DNA of 64,000 nucleotides from Pseudomonas aylmerensis (GCF_001702265.1 NZ_MAUE01000041.1:62001-126000); one strand, 5' to 3'; positions 31,118 to 40,925 are shown, counted from the stretch's first letter. The notes: generated by a model from the letters alone, not told the origin. Numbers and translations: made by a program.

Positions 31118-33154
31118 ATGACCACGGAATTTCCTGACGGTGACCGTGCGTACCGTGAGGCGTATTTCCGTGGACTACGTCCTGACCCTGACCTCTGGAT
31201 CGACGAGTGGGCCGACGAGTACATGCGCATCCCGCGAGATACCGGCGCCCCTGAGCCCGGCCAGTACCGCACGGATCGGACGCCGTACGCTCGCGAACCC
31301 ATGCGCTGCCTGTCACCGGCTCACCCTTGCCGGCGAGTCATCACCATGGTGGCCTCGCAGCTGATGAAAACCCAGATCGCCTTGAACTGGATGGGCGGGC
31401 TGATCCACATGGCACCGTCCAACATCCTGGCGCTGCTGCCCAGTCTGAGCCTGTCCAAGCGGGTTTCCGGACGGATCAGCAAGACGATTAAGGCGACCCC
31501 AGAACTGGCGAAGCGAGTAGCGGCCAGCCGCTCGCGGGATGCCCGCAACACCATGGATACAAAGGAGTTTGAGGGCGGCGCCTTGTACGTCACCACGGCG
31601 GGTTCGGCTGCGAACCTTTCCGAATTGTCGGCACGCTACATCTACGGCGATGAGGTCGACCGTTGGGAGAATGACGTCGGCCAGGAGGGTGATCCCATCG
31701 TGCTGGCAGAGACGCGGGCGACCAACTTCGGGCGCAATGCCAAGATCTACTTTTCCAGCTCGCCGACGATCAAGGGCGCCTCGCGGATCGCGGACCTGTT
31801 CGAGTCCAGCGACCAGCGTTACTACTACGTGCCGTGCCCTTCATGCGGGCATATGCAGGTGTTGGAGTGGGAGCGGCTGCTCTATAGCAAGGACTACCGC
31901 ACGGTTCACTACCAGTGCGCCGCGCCTGAATGTGACGTCCTGATCGAGGAGCATCACAAGACCGACATGCTCGCCCGTGGCGAGTGGCGTGCCCATGGCA
32001 GCGGCGATGGCAAGACGGTGGGTTTCCACCTGAATGCCCTCTACTCGCCAATTGGTTGGAAGGACTGGGCCTCGCTTGCCGAGGAGTTTGAAGACGCCAA
32101 AAAGGCCCAGGCCAAGGGCGACATGGGCCTGATGCAGGTGTTCTACAACACCCGTCTCGCCAAGGTCTGGGACAGCGCGCAAGAGCAGACCAAGGCTGAA
32201 GTGCTGATCGCTCGGGCACGACTGGAGACCTACACCCTCGGCAGTATGCCGGTGGGCGTGCTGATGCTGACCGGCGCCGTCGACGTCCAGGCAAACCGCC
32301 TGGAGCTGATGGTGATGGGCTTTGGTGTTGGGATGGAACGTTGGGTGGTCGACCACCAAGTGATCTGGGGCGACCCTGCGGATGAACGTACCTGGGCGGT
32401 GTTGGACGAAAAGCTCAAAGCTCGATACCGGCATCCCTGCGGTGTTGCCTTGGCGATCCTGGCGACGGGCGTCGACTCTGGTGGTCACCACACCGATGAG
32501 GTGTACCAGTTCTGCCGCGTGCGGCGCTGGCGCAACGTATTCGCGCTCAAGGGGGCGAGCAAGCCCGGTAAGCCGGTGATCGCTCAGCGGCCATCCATGG
32601 TTGACGTGACGTGGAAGGGGCAGACCGAGCGCGGCGGCGCCGAGCTGTGGTTTGTCGGTACCGACACCGCGAAGGACTGGATCTACAACCGCTACGCATT
32701 CGAGGACGGACCCGGTTCGCTGCACTTTGCCAACGACCTTCCGGACGAGTTCTTCGCCCAGTGCGTGGCCGAGCGCAAGGTCGCCCGGTACGTCAAAGGC
32801 TACAAGCGTATCGAGTGGGTCAAGGGCAAGGCCGAGCGCAACGAAGCGCTCGACCTGATGGTGTACTGCCTGGCGATGGCGCATTACCTGGGCATCAATC
32901 GCTACCAAGAACACGACTGGGAGCGGGTACGCCAAGCGCTGGCTCAGTCCGGTTTGTTCGACGATGTGTTGGGCGTCAAGCCCGTACAAGGCGAGCGCGT
33001 CGATTCTGACGAAACACCAGCACCGGTTGCGGCGCGTCAGTCGCAACCTGCACCGGCACCTGCAGCACCACCTGCAGCACCTGTGGTCCAGCCGCGACCC
33101 GCTGCACCCCCACAACGCCGCAGCTCCACCAGCGGTTACCTGAAGAGACGTTGA
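31118..33154 (+). CDS. Terminase large subunit (lambda gpA / GpA family)
   Basis: The 678-aa protein has the GpA layout: an ATPase N-terminal half (VITMVASQLMKTQIALNWMG as the Walker A-like region, YIYGDEVDRWENDV as Walker B), a zinc-like CPSCGHMQVLEW segment, and a C-terminal nuclease half (AVDVQANRLELMVMGFG; VDSGGHHTDEVYQFC). The last 50 residues are Ala/Pro-rich. It cuts cos DNA and drives packaging through the portal. Confidence 0.92.
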   Translation: MTTEFPDGDRAYREAYFRGLRPDPDLWIDEWADEYMRIPRDTGAPEPGQYRTDRTPYAREPMRCLSPAHPCRRVITMVASQLMKTQIALNWMGGLIHMAPSNILALLPSLSLSKRVSGRISKTIKATPELAKRVAASRSRDARNTMDTKEFEGGALYVTTAGSAANLSELSARYIYGDEVDRWENDVGQEGDPIVLAETRATNFGRNAKIYFSSSPTIKGASRIADLFESSDQRYYYVPCPSCGHMQVLEWERLLYSKDYRTVHYQCAAPECDVLIEEHHKTDMLARGEWRAHGSGDGKTVGFHLNALYSPIGWKDWASLAEEFEDAKKAQAKGDMGLMQVFYNTRLAKVWDSAQEQTKAEVLIARARLETYTLGSMPVGVLMLTGAVDVQANRLELMVMGFGVGMERWVVDHQVIWGDPADERTWAVLDEKLKARYRHPCGVALAILATGVDSGGHHTDEVYQFCRVRRWRNVFALKGASKPGKPVIAQRPSMVDVTWKGQTERGGAELWFVGTDTAKDWIYNRYAFEDGPGSLHFANDLPDEFFAQCVAERKVARYVKGYKRIEWVKGKAERNEALDLMVYCLAMAHYLGINRYQEHDWERVRQALAQSGLFDDVLGVKPVQGERVDSDETPAPVAARQSQPAPAPAAPPAAPVVQPRPAAPPQRRSSTSGYLKRR

Positions 33155-33155
33155 T

Positions 33156-33362
33156 ATGTCGTTTACCCCGAAGCACCTCGAAGTCATCGAGCGCGCCATT
33201 GCACGCGGTGAAAAGACCGTGCGCTACAGCGACCGCACGGTGGAGTACCGCTCTATCGACGAACTGCTCAAGGCCCGCGACGAGATCCGCACGTCGCTGA
33301 GCCAAGCCGCCGGGCCGCGTTCTCGCGTGATTCGGCTTACCCACGGAGGCAAGGGAATCTAA
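33156..33362 (+). CDS. Head-tail joining protein (gpW-like)
   Basis: The 68-aa protein (EVIERAIARGEKTVRYSDRT, VEYRSIDELLKARDEI) matches the small gpW fold of two helices and a beta hairpin, and lies between terminase and portal as lambda W does. It should seal the filled head at the portal. Its stop overlaps the portal start. Confidence 0.8.
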   Translation: MSFTPKHLEVIERAIARGEKTVRYSDRTVEYRSIDELLKARDEIRTSLSQAAGPRSRVIRLTHGGKGI

Positions 33363-34843
33363 TGGCCCGACATTATCCGACGCTGACCCGTAACGGATTC
33401 TTGTTGCCGTCGAACATCAAGGCCAGTTACGAAGGCGCCGGGGAGGGCCGTCGTTCGGCCAGTTGGGAGGCCACCGACAACGGCATCAACAGCATCAACA
33501 CCCCGGCACTGCGCAACCTGCGTGCGCGCTCTCGGGCAGCCGTGCGCAATGACCCCTATGCGTTCAACGTCATCGACAAACGCGTCAGCAACCTGATCGG
33601 CACCGGCATCACGCCCAGGCCGACCACGGCCGACGCCGAGCTGCGCAAGCTCAAGCAGCAGCTGTGGGATGACTGGGTGGATGAGGCAGACGCCGATGAG
33701 CTGACCGACTTCTACGGCATGCAGGCCCTGGTGGCGCGCACCGTAGAAACGGCCGGTGAATGCTTTGTGCGATTGCGACCCCGCAGCCCGAGCGAAGGTT
33801 TGGCAGTGCCGCTGCAGCTGCAGGCGCTGGCGCCTGAATTTGTTCCTCACGACAAGTTCGAGGCGGCCAAAAACGGCAATGTCATCCGTGCCGGGATCGA
33901 GTTCAGCCCTGCCGGCAAGCGAGTGGCGTATTGGATGTATCTGGCGCATCCGCGTGACTCGTCGTCTTTGAATGCGGGTTACAACCAACTGGTACGCGTT
34001 CCTGCGGCCCAGGTGCTGCATATCTTCGAACCGATGGAGCCCGGGCAGTTGCGCGGCGTACCGCGCTTGGCGCCGGTGCTGAAGCGCCTGCGCAGCTTGG
34101 ATAATTACGACGACGCGGTGCTGTTCCGGCAGGAAGTGGCGAACCTCTTCGCGGGCTTCATCAAGCGCCCGGCACCGGAGGCAACGCAGCAGCCTCGCGA
34201 TCCCGTTACAGGCATGCCATTGAATGTTGACCGCGATGGCTTCACGCCTATGGTCGCCTTGGAGCCCGGCACCATGCAGGAGCTGGGTCCAGGTGAAGAG
34301 GTGGAATTCTCCAAGCCACCAGATGCCGGCAACAACTACCCGGATTTTATGCGGCAGCAGCTGATGGCTGCGGCGGCGGGTTCGGGCACGCCTTACGAGA
34401 TCCTCACCGGCGACATGCGCGAGGTCAACGACCGGGCGCTCCGGGTGGTGCTCAACGAGTTCCGGCGGCGTCTGGAGCAGCTGCAATTTGGTGTGTATGT
34501 GCATCAGTTGTGTCGCCCGGTGCGGGCGGCCTGGATGGACATGGCGGTGTTGTCCGGTGCCCTGGTGCTTGAGGACTACGCGCAACGACGTCGCGAATAC
34601 CTGCGCACCCGTTGGGTACCGCAAGGGTGGGCCTACATCCAGCCGGTGCAGGACGTACAGGCACGGAGCATGGAAGTGAAGGCAGGCTTTGCGTCGCGCA
34701 GCGAGATGGTGCTGCGCACGGGCTACGACGCGGAAACGGTCGACACGGAAAACGCCGCCGATCTCGCCAGGGCCACACACCTCGGACTCAACTACACGAC
34801 TCTTGAAGCCATCGAGACGATTGATGACAAGGAACAACCATGA
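33362..34843 (+). CDS. Portal protein (lambda gpB family)
   Basis: The 493-aa product matches lambda-type portals by length and by landmarks such as RSAAVRNDPYAFNVIDKRVS with NLIGTGITPRP, VLHIFEPMEPGQLRGVPRLA and GTPYEILTGDMREVNDRALR. The portal forms the dodecameric DNA channel at one vertex. It overlaps the protease gene by ATGA. Confidence 0.93.
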   Translation: MARHYPTLTRNGFLLPSNIKASYEGAGEGRRSASWEATDNGINSINTPALRNLRARSRAAVRNDPYAFNVIDKRVSNLIGTGITPRPTTADAELRKLKQQLWDDWVDEADADELTDFYGMQALVARTVETAGECFVRLRPRSPSEGLAVPLQLQALAPEFVPHDKFEAAKNGNVIRAGIEFSPAGKRVAYWMYLAHPRDSSSLNAGYNQLVRVPAAQVLHIFEPMEPGQLRGVPRLAPVLKRLRSLDNYDDAVLFRQEVANLFAGFIKRPAPEATQQPRDPVTGMPLNVDRDGFTPMVALEPGTMQELGPGEEVEFSKPPDAGNNYPDFMRQQLMAAAAGSGTPYEILTGDMREVNDRALRVVLNEFRRRLEQLQFGVYVHQLCRPVRAAWMDMAVLSGALVLEDYAQRRREYLRTRWVPQGWAYIQPVQDVQARSMEVKAGFASRSEMVLRTGYDAETVDTENAADLARATHLGLNYTTLEAIETIDDKEQP

Positions 34844-35982
34844 GCAAAAAAGCGAAACCTCGCGTTTACGACAAAGCTGGTAAGCAGGTAACCGTCGCGG
34901 ACAAGAGCTGGTACACGCTCCAGGCCAGCGGCGAAGCCGAGCAGCGCAACATCGAGATCTTCGTCTATGGCGAGATCGGCGCTTGGGGCGTCACCGCCAA
35001 TCAGTTCGTGCAGGATCTGCGCGCCATGGATGACGGCGTGTCACCGGTGATTGTTGCGTTCAACAGCATCGGCGGTGACCTGTTTGACGGTCTGGCGATC
35101 CACAACGCGTTGTCGCGCTTGGGCGAGCGTTGCACCGGTCGTATTGATGCCCTGGCGGCCAGCGCGGCCAGTGTCGCGGTATGTGGCGCTCACCGGGTGG
35201 TGATCGCTGCCAATGCGATGTTGATGATTCACAACCCCTACACCTTCACCGGTGGCGATGCGGAAGACTTTCGCCGCGTTGCCGATGTGCTGGACCAAAC
35301 GCTGGAAGCGATCATCGCGGCCTACAAGGCCAAGGCGCCGGACATCGACGAGGCCGAGCTGCGGCGCATGGTTAACGCTGAAACCTGGCTAACGGCCAAT
35401 GAAGCGGTGGCCTTGGGCCTCGCTGATGAGGTGGGTGACGGCCTCAAGGTTAGCGCCTGTCTCGGCCAGGGAAGTGTGTTGCAGCGGTTCCAGCATGCCC
35501 CGCCTGAGTTGCTGGCCCAGCTCGATGAAGATCCAGAGGTGGAACTGCCAGCGCCGAACGATCCACCGGCGCCGGCTCCCGTGGTGGACGCGGCAAAACT
35601 GGCACTGATGGTCACGCAAGGTTGCGCTGCTGCAGGCATCAGTAACCTGGTGGAACCACTGCTGGCATCAACCAATCTCGAAAGCGAAGTTGTGATCCAG
35701 GCGGCGCTGACCAAGGCCAAAGCCCTGCACGGTTTGTGCGTTGCCGCACGACTGCCCGAGCTGACCGGTGAATTCATCACCGCCGGCTTGGACGAAGCCG
35801 CAGTCAGGGCGCGACTGTTCGACAAGCTGGTGGGCAGCGGCGGCGGCTTTGAAATCAACAACAGCCTGCCGCTGGACAGTGACCCCGAACCCACGGTCAA
35901 GGCCAAGCAGGTCGACACCCACGCAATCTGGAGCTCCCGTCAGGCGGCTCAGAACGGAAACTCGAAAGGAGCAAGAGCATGA
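34840..35982 (+). CDS. ClpP-like head maturation protease (possibly with scaffold tail)
   Basis: The 380-aa protein has an N-terminal ClpP/S14-like protease domain (residues about 15-210) with the nucleophile Ser in ALAASAASVAV and His in LMIHNPYTFTGG. The C-terminal 170 residues are Ala/Glu/Pro-rich and helical, resembling the scaffold part of the lambda C/Nu3 arrangement. It should process the prohead. No internal scaffold start was identified. Confidence 0.88.
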   Translation: MSKKAKPRVYDKAGKQVTVADKSWYTLQASGEAEQRNIEIFVYGEIGAWGVTANQFVQDLRAMDDGVSPVIVAFNSIGGDLFDGLAIHNALSRLGERCTGRIDALAASAASVAVCGAHRVVIAANAMLMIHNPYTFTGGDAEDFRRVADVLDQTLEAIIAAYKAKAPDIDEAELRRMVNAETWLTANEAVALGLADEVGDGLKVSACLGQGSVLQRFQHAPPELLAQLDEDPEVELPAPNDPPAPAPVVDAAKLALMVTQGCAAAGISNLVEPLLASTNLESEVVIQAALTKAKALHGLCVAARLPELTGEFITAGLDEAAVRARLFDKLVGSGGGFEINNSLPLDSDPEPTVKAKQVDTHAIWSSRQAAQNGNSKGARA

Positions 35983-36317
35983 AAATTGAATCGATGCACG
36001 CAGGCGAGTTCCTGCTGTCCGAGGGTGCTGGCAACATTTCCCGCGAAGCGATCAATGTCGCCGCCGGCGCCGCGCTCGAACCGGGCCAGATCCTGGGCCT
36101 GATCACCGCAACCAGCGAATTTGCGCCGTATAAGCCTACCGCAGAGGATGGCACTGAAAACGCCATCGCGATCCTCTACGGGCCATTGAGCGAATCTGAT
36201 GTGGTAAGGCGCGGTCGTGCCATTGTGCGGCTCGCCGAAGTCAGCGAAGCGCATTTGACCGGCCTCGATCCCGCCGCCGAAAAGGCCCTGGGCGTCAACC
36301 ACATCATCGTCCGTTAA
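35979..36317 (+). CDS. Head decoration protein (gpD-like)
   Basis: The 112-aa protein is a beta-rich trimer-type decoration protein: HAGEFLLSEGAGNISREAIN, AAGAALEPGQILGLIT and KALGVNHIIVR fit the HDPD/gpD family. It binds the expanded capsid between capsomers. It overlaps the protease by ATGA and is followed by a hairpin terminator. Confidence 0.88.
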   Translation: MKIESMHAGEFLLSEGAGNISREAINVAAGAALEPGQILGLITATSEFAPYKPTAEDGTENAIAILYGPLSESDVVRRGRAIVRLAEVSEAHLTGLDPAAEKALGVNHIIVR

Positions 36318-36337
36318 GACGATCACCCTGTTTATTC

Positions 36338-36360
36338 ATCCCGCCGAGTGCGGGATTTTT
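36338..36360 (+). terminator. Intra-operon terminator after the decoration gene
   Basis: The stem ATCCCGC/GCGGGAT with a 5-nt loop is followed by TTTT. It lies inside the late operon, between decoration and major capsid genes, and would need antitermination or act as an attenuator. Confidence 0.65.
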
Positions 36361-36379
36361 CGTTTCTGGAGAGTACCCC

Positions 36380-37375
36380 ATGGCCGATATCGCCATTTTT
36401 GAAGATGACGCGTTCAGCGTTTCCTCCCTGACCGCTGCAATCAATGATCAGGAATACTTGCCGGGCCGCATCAGCAGCCTGGGCTTGTTTCGCGAAGAGG
36501 GCATCAGCACGATCACTGTTCAGATCGAGAAGGACGGCGACACTCTGGCACTGGTGCCAGCGGGTGAGCGCGGTGCCTCTGGCCTGGTGGTCGGCGCGAC
36601 CAGGCGTCAACTGATCCCTTTCAACACCGTGCACCTGCCGGAACGCTTCACCATCAAGGCTGATGAGATCCAGGGCATTCGCGCTTTTGGCTCGCGTACC
36701 GAGTTGCAGTCTGTGCAGGATGTGGTCAACAAGCGTCTGGCAAAGGCTCGCCGTCAGCTGGATGCCACTCACGAATTCCAGCGCATGGGGGCCTTGAACG
36801 GCCAGGTGTTGGATGCTGACGGTAAGACCGTGCTGCTGGACATCTATAAAACTTTCGGCGTCCAGCGCAAGAAATTGCCGATGGGCCTTGGCAACCCGGA
36901 CACTGAGCTGCGTGTGCGCGCCGGCGAAGCGCTCGACATGCAAGAAGAGGCGCTGGGCAGCATTACCAGCACTGGCTCTCGCGCCTTCTGCGGTAAGAAC
37001 TTCTGGAACAAGCTGATCGTCCACAAGTCGGTCAAAGACACCTATCTCAATACTATGCAGGCCGCCGCCCTGCGTGGCGATGCCCGGGAAAGCTTCGAGT
37101 TCGGCGGGATCGTCTGGGAGCGCTATCGTGGCAAAGTGGCAGGCATTTCGTTCGTCCATGACGATAAGGCTCTGCTGATTCCCGAAGGTGTCCCTGACCT
37201 GTACATCTCTTCGTTCGCACCGGCTGACTACATGGAAACGGTCAACACTCAAGGCATCCCGTACTACAGCAAGATCGAGCCGCTGCCCTTCAACAAGGGT
37301 GTAGCAGGTGAAGCCCAGTCCAACCCGCTGCACCTGTGCACGCGTCCCCTGGCGCAGATCCTGCTGGAACTCTGA
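36380..37375 (+). CDS. Major capsid protein (lambda gpE family)
   Basis: The 331-aa protein matches the lambda E family by length and by the N-terminal FEDDAFSVSSLTAAINDQEY with LPGRISSLGLF, and by the C-terminal PEGVPDLYISSFAPADYMET. It should form the HK97-fold shell. GGAG precedes the start. Confidence 0.93.
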   Translation: MADIAIFEDDAFSVSSLTAAINDQEYLPGRISSLGLFREEGISTITVQIEKDGDTLALVPAGERGASGLVVGATRRQLIPFNTVHLPERFTIKADEIQGIRAFGSRTELQSVQDVVNKRLAKARRQLDATHEFQRMGALNGQVLDADGKTVLLDIYKTFGVQRKKLPMGLGNPDTELRVRAGEALDMQEEALGSITSTGSRAFCGKNFWNKLIVHKSVKDTYLNTMQAAALRGDARESFEFGGIVWERYRGKVAGISFVHDDKALLIPEGVPDLYISSFAPADYMETVNTQGIPYYSKIEPLPFNKGVAGEAQSNPLHLCTRPLAQILLEL

Positions 37376-37377
37376 TC

Positions 37378-37698
37378 GTGGCGTTTCGCGATCTGATCGA
37401 GGACATCGACGACGTGGTCTTCGAAACCCTGGGTGATTCAGCCCAGATCGAAGGCCGCGCTGAGCCGGTGCTGGGCATGTTCATGGCGCCATGGAAGGCG
37501 CCGCAGTTTGGCAAGACCCAAACGGCCATCCGAGAGCCGCGCTTTGAGATCCGCGTACGTGATTCGGACGGCCTGATCAAAGGCCTGCGCGTCACCGTCG
37601 ATCTGCCTGTGCTGGACGGCGGCGGGGAATATGACCTGCTGCAGCTGGAGCCTGGTGGTGACGGCCTGGTGGCCCTGATCTTGAGGAAGCGTCCATGA
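37378..37698 (+). CDS. Head-tail joining protein (gpFII / Gifsy-type)
   Basis: GTG 37378 lies 2 bp after the capsid stop and gives 106 aa. FRDLIEDIDDVVFETLGDSA and the beta-rich remainder (IREPRFEIRVRDSDGLIKGL) fit the small joining protein group of lambda FII. The start is GTG; an upstream ATG would lie inside the capsid gene. Confidence 0.75.
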   Translation: MAFRDLIEDIDDVVFETLGDSAQIEGRAEPVLGMFMAPWKAPQFGKTQTAIREPRFEIRVRDSDGLIKGLRVTVDLPVLDGGGEYDLLQLEPGGDGLVALILRKRP

Positions 37699-38354
37699 GT
37701 GTCGGCAGCTACGCACAGCAAAAACGCGACGGTGGGTTGATCAACATTCAGCCGTCACTGGCAGACCTGAAGCGCTTTCAGGACTTCGCCCGGCTTGTGC
37801 CAAAAGCTGCAGCAGCCGCACAACGGCGAGCGATCAATAAAACCCTGGGTTGGCTGCGCACGCATATCGCCAGGGCGGTGGGCAAGCAAGAGCGCATCGC
37901 GATTGGCGCTGTGCGGCAACGGTTGCGGGCGTATCCCACCAGCGGAGGTGCCATGCGCGGCAAGTTGTGGTTTGGTCTCAACGCGATTGAGGCCAGCCGC
38001 ATCGGTCGGGCGCGTCAAACCGGCAGAGGTGTGTCGGTGGCGGGGCGTCGCTATCAGGGCGCGTTTTACAAACAGGTGTACGGCAACAGCGCCGATATCT
38101 GGATCCGCACTGCCAGCAAGCACTTCAACAGCGATGACTACCCCGAGGCGACTCAAGGGCGGCGGCGCAGTGGTTTCGTTGAGGAAAACGACAACCGCTT
38201 TCCTCTGGCGAAAGCCAAGGTATCGCTGGAGCAAGCCCGGCCGCACTTTGAGGCGTGGATCAAACGCGCCGATGAACAGCTGCTGGTTGTCCTCGAGCAA
38301 GAGCTCAACTACGAACTGCAGAAGTATCTGAAGGGGAGCGCCAATGTCCGATGA
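37695..38354 (+). CDS. Minor tail protein Z-like / tail completion protein
   Basis: The 219-aa protein has an N-terminal helix rich in basic residues (AAAAAQRRAINKTLGWLRTH) and FGLNAIEASRIGRARQTGRG, as in prophage minor tail protein Z. In lambda Z completes the tail end that meets the head. Both ends overlap neighbouring genes. Confidence 0.8.
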   Translation: MSVGSYAQQKRDGGLINIQPSLADLKRFQDFARLVPKAAAAAQRRAINKTLGWLRTHIARAVGKQERIAIGAVRQRLRAYPTSGGAMRGKLWFGLNAIEASRIGRARQTGRGVSVAGRRYQGAFYKQVYGNSADIWIRTASKHFNSDDYPEATQGRRRSGFVEENDNRFPLAKAKVSLEQARPHFEAWIKRADEQLLVVLEQELNYELQKYLKGSANVR

Positions 38355-38862
38355 GCCGTTCAGCCTGAGTCAGCTGTACCAGGCTATCGAGCAACACCTG
38401 ACGGAGCATCTGTCGGGCATCAAGGAGGTTGTGTTTTGGCCGGATATACAGGAAAACCAAGGCATTCCACTGCCGTCTGTGTTTCTCGAAATGGCTGAGT
38501 TTGAACCGGGTATCGATATCGGTACTGGCGAGTCCAGCCTGGTCTGTAAGTTTGAAGCCCGGATCATTGTTGACCCGATCAAGGCCAATCACCACGAGCA
38601 AGCGGTGCACCTGGTTTCGCAGCTGGCGGTGCTGCTCCGGCAGCAAAGCTGGGGGCTTGACGTCAACGTTGCCCAGTTTGAGCGAGCCACTCAGGATTGG
38701 ACCAAGCCTGAGCTGGATGGCTATGTCGTGTGGGTGGTCGAGTGGACTCACCAAGTCTATTTGGGGGTGGAGGTTTGGCCTTTCCCTGAAGAGAAGCCGA
38801 GCATGCTCAAACTCAACCTTGAAGCGTACCCGGACGTTGATAGTCCAGGGGGCGCGCCATGA
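38344..38862 (+). CDS. Phage protein, 172 aa, probable tail terminator
   Basis: An alpha/beta protein (LYQAIEQHLTEHLSGIKEVV, LPSVFLEMAEFEPGIDIGTG, FEARIIVDPIKANHHEQAVH) of the size and position of tail terminator proteins. No specific motif identifies it. It overlaps both neighbours. Confidence 0.65.
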   Translation: MSDEPFSLSQLYQAIEQHLTEHLSGIKEVVFWPDIQENQGIPLPSVFLEMAEFEPGIDIGTGESSLVCKFEARIIVDPIKANHHEQAVHLVSQLAVLLRQQSWGLDVNVAQFERATQDWTKPELDGYVVWVVEWTHQVYLGVEVWPFPEEKPSMLKLNLEAYPDVDSPGGAP

Positions 38863-39452
38863 GTTATCAGACGGGCGAGCATGACCGGATGATCGCGGCC
38901 ATGTTGATGCCGTGTGTGGTGGTTGGGGTCGATCTGATGGCCCCGGCCGTGCGGGTCAAGTCGGGAGACTGGGTCAGCGCCTGGGTGCGCTGGCACGGCC
39001 AGGCGGCAGGGAAGGCTCGACACTGGCGTGCGCCGAGCCTGGGCGAGCAGGGGATTTTGTTCAATCCCAGCGGCCAGGCAGGAATTGGCACTTTTGTACC
39101 TGGGCTGTATGGCGGCGCCGGTGCCCCACCGGATAACCGTGATCATGTCGAGGTGTGGCGGTTCGACGATGGCGGCTCCCTGGTCTACGACTGGAAGGCC
39201 AGGAGCTACACCATCACTTTGCCCACGGGCACGGTGACCATCAAGGTAGGCGCGACCGAGGCGGTGGTTACGGATAACGCGGTGACGGTCACGACTACCA
39301 ACGTTAAGTTGATTGCAGACGTTGCCATTGAAGGCTCTTTGTCCGTTACGAAAAACGTAGCGGTCCAGGGCGCCTTGCACGCGGTGAAAGACATCACCAG
39401 TGCCGGCAAGATCCTTGACGCTGGCGGCAACAGCGCGAACCACAAACACTAG
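38859..39452 (+). CDS. Baseplate assembly protein V (spike)
   Basis: The 197-aa protein matches P2 gpV: an OB-like N-terminal half (PAVRVKSGDWVSAWVRWHGQ, GEQGILFNPSGQ) and a C-terminal beta-helix spike with repeating TVTIKVGATEAVVTDNAVTV strands, ending in a His-rich tip (SANHKH) that may bind metal. It punctures the outer membrane. Confidence 0.9.
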   Translation: MSYQTGEHDRMIAAMLMPCVVVGVDLMAPAVRVKSGDWVSAWVRWHGQAAGKARHWRAPSLGEQGILFNPSGQAGIGTFVPGLYGGAGAPPDNRDHVEVWRFDDGGSLVYDWKARSYTITLPTGTVTIKVGATEAVVTDNAVTVTTTNVKLIADVAIEGSLSVTKNVAVQGALHAVKDITSAGKILDAGGNSANHKH

Positions 39453-39468
39453 CCGTTCAATTTCACAG

Positions 39469-39491
39469 GCCCGCCGCGAGCGGGCTTTTTT
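39469..39491 (+). terminator. Intra-operon terminator after gpV
   Basis: The stem GCCCGC/GCGGGC with a 5-nt loop is followed by TTTTTT, inside the rightward tail operon. Confidence 0.75.
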
Positions 39492-39507
39492 GTGCCCGGG
39501 AGAAACC

Positions 39508-39714
39508 ATGGCCAAGACTTCTGAAACACCCCTTGCCGGCGCTGGGTCTGGCTCAACGTTTCGCGACAAGCTCTATACCTCTCGCACCCTGATTCTGCCC
39601 GACAGTGGCCGCGCTCTTGTGGTCCTCAAGCAGCGTGTGTCGGTGCCGGCAACTGACGCTGAAGCGCTGGATTACCTCAAATCCAACGAGGAATTCGAAC
39701 TACTGCAGGAGTGA
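39508..39714 (+). CDS. Small phage tail-region protein, 68 aa
   Basis: ATG 39508 follows GGAG. The C-terminal VLKQRVSVPATDAEALDYLK with SNEEFELLQE is a small alpha/beta unit. It sits between gpV and gpW, where P2 has no gene. No family is recognised. Confidence 0.6.
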   Translation: MAKTSETPLAGAGSGSTFRDKLYTSRTLILPDSGRALVVLKQRVSVPATDAEALDYLKSNEEFELLQE

Positions 39715-39719
39715 CTTAG

Positions 39720-40046
39720 ATGATCGGAATGGACCGCCACACCGGCCAGCCCATTTCGGGCATTGCGCATCTGCGGCAGAGCATCGCTGACATTTTGAGC
39801 ACTCCGCTTGGCAGCCGTCGGCAGCGACCGGACTACGGCAGCAAGCTGCGCCGTTACGTGGATCTGCCGGTCAACGAAGGCTGGAAGGGCGCGGTTCAGG
39901 CCGAGGCGAGCAGGGCGTTAGGCCGCTGGGAGCCTCGGCTGAAGCTGGAGCGCGTGCAGGCTGTGTCCGTCCTGGGCGGGTTGATCAAGATCCAAGTCAC
40001 CGGGCGCTACCTGGGCGAGAGCGTATTGTTAGAGGTGAGTGTATGA
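39720..40046 (+). CDS. Baseplate assembly protein W (gp25-like)
   Basis: The 108-aa protein has the gpW/gp25 signature LRQSIADILSTPLGSRRQRP with DYGSKL, a lysozyme-like small baseplate wedge component. It overlaps gpJ by ATGA. Confidence 0.9.
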   Translation: MIGMDRHTGQPISGIAHLRQSIADILSTPLGSRRQRPDYGSKLRRYVDLPVNEGWKGAVQAEASRALGRWEPRLKLERVQAVSVLGGLIKIQVTGRYLGESVLLEVSV

Positions 40047-40924
40047 GTATCGTCGACCTGTCCGAGTTGCCGGCGCCGGACGTGCTTGAGCCTCTGGATT
40101 TTGAGGAGGTCTACACGGAGTCGCTCGGTGTCTTCCGTGAATTCATGGGCGACAACTGGAGTGCGCCGCTGGAGAGTGATCCGGTGGTCAAGTTGTTGGA
40201 GGCCGGTGCTTATGCGCGTATCGGTGATCGCGCCCGGGTGAACGATGCGGCCAAGGCTTTACTGTTGGCCCATGCCATTCGTGGCGACCTCGATCAGTTG
40301 GGTGCGAACGTCAACACCCCGCGCCTGGTGATCCAGGCTGAAGATCTAAGCGCAGTGCCGCCGCTGGAAAAGATCACGGAAAGCGATGACGCTTACCGCG
40401 AGCGAATCCAGATGGCGTATGAGGGCCTGACAACAGCCGGGCCGCGCAACAGCTACATTCGCCATGCCCGCAATGCATCGGCACTGGTGGCCGATGCGTC
40501 CGCTGAAAGCCCGTCCCCGGCGTGCGTTACGGTCACGGTGCTTGGCCTGTCCGGTGACGGAGCGGTCGGTCCTGAGTTGTTGTCTGTGGTAGCGGCTGCG
40601 GTCAATGATGAAAACGTCCGGCCGCTGGGTGATCGGGTGACGGTGCAAAGCGCCGAAGTGTTGCCGTACCGCGTTGATGCGGTGCTGTTCATGAAAGGCC
40701 CCGGCCCTGAAAGCGCCGTGGCGCTGGCAGAAGCAGAAAGACGGCTCGCGGCCTGGATCAACCCACGCAAACGCTTGGGCGTCGAGGTGGCGCGTTCAGC
40801 GGTGGATGCGCAGGTGCACGTGCCTGCGGTTTCACGCGTTGAGTTGACCGGATGGCAGGATCTGGCCCCTACAAAGGCGCAAGCGGCGTTCTGCACTGGC
40901 TACAGCGTCAAGCTGGGGGAGTGA
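40043..40924 (+). CDS. Baseplate J-like protein
   Basis: The 293-aa wedge protein shows the gpJ pattern: VKLLEAGAYARIGDRARVND, TESDDAYRERIQMAYEGLTT with AGPRNSY, and VTVLGLSGDGAVGPELL. It links the hub to the tail fibres. Confidence 0.92.
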   Translation: MSIVDLSELPAPDVLEPLDFEEVYTESLGVFREFMGDNWSAPLESDPVVKLLEAGAYARIGDRARVNDAAKALLLAHAIRGDLDQLGANVNTPRLVIQAEDLSAVPPLEKITESDDAYRERIQMAYEGLTTAGPRNSYIRHARNASALVADASAESPSPACVTVTVLGLSGDGAVGPELLSVVAAAVNDENVRPLGDRVTVQSAEVLPYRVDAVLFMKGPGPESAVALAEAERRLAAWINPRKRLGVEVARSAVDAQVHVPAVSRVELTGWQDLAPTKAQAAFCTGYSVKLGE

Positions 40925-40925
40925 C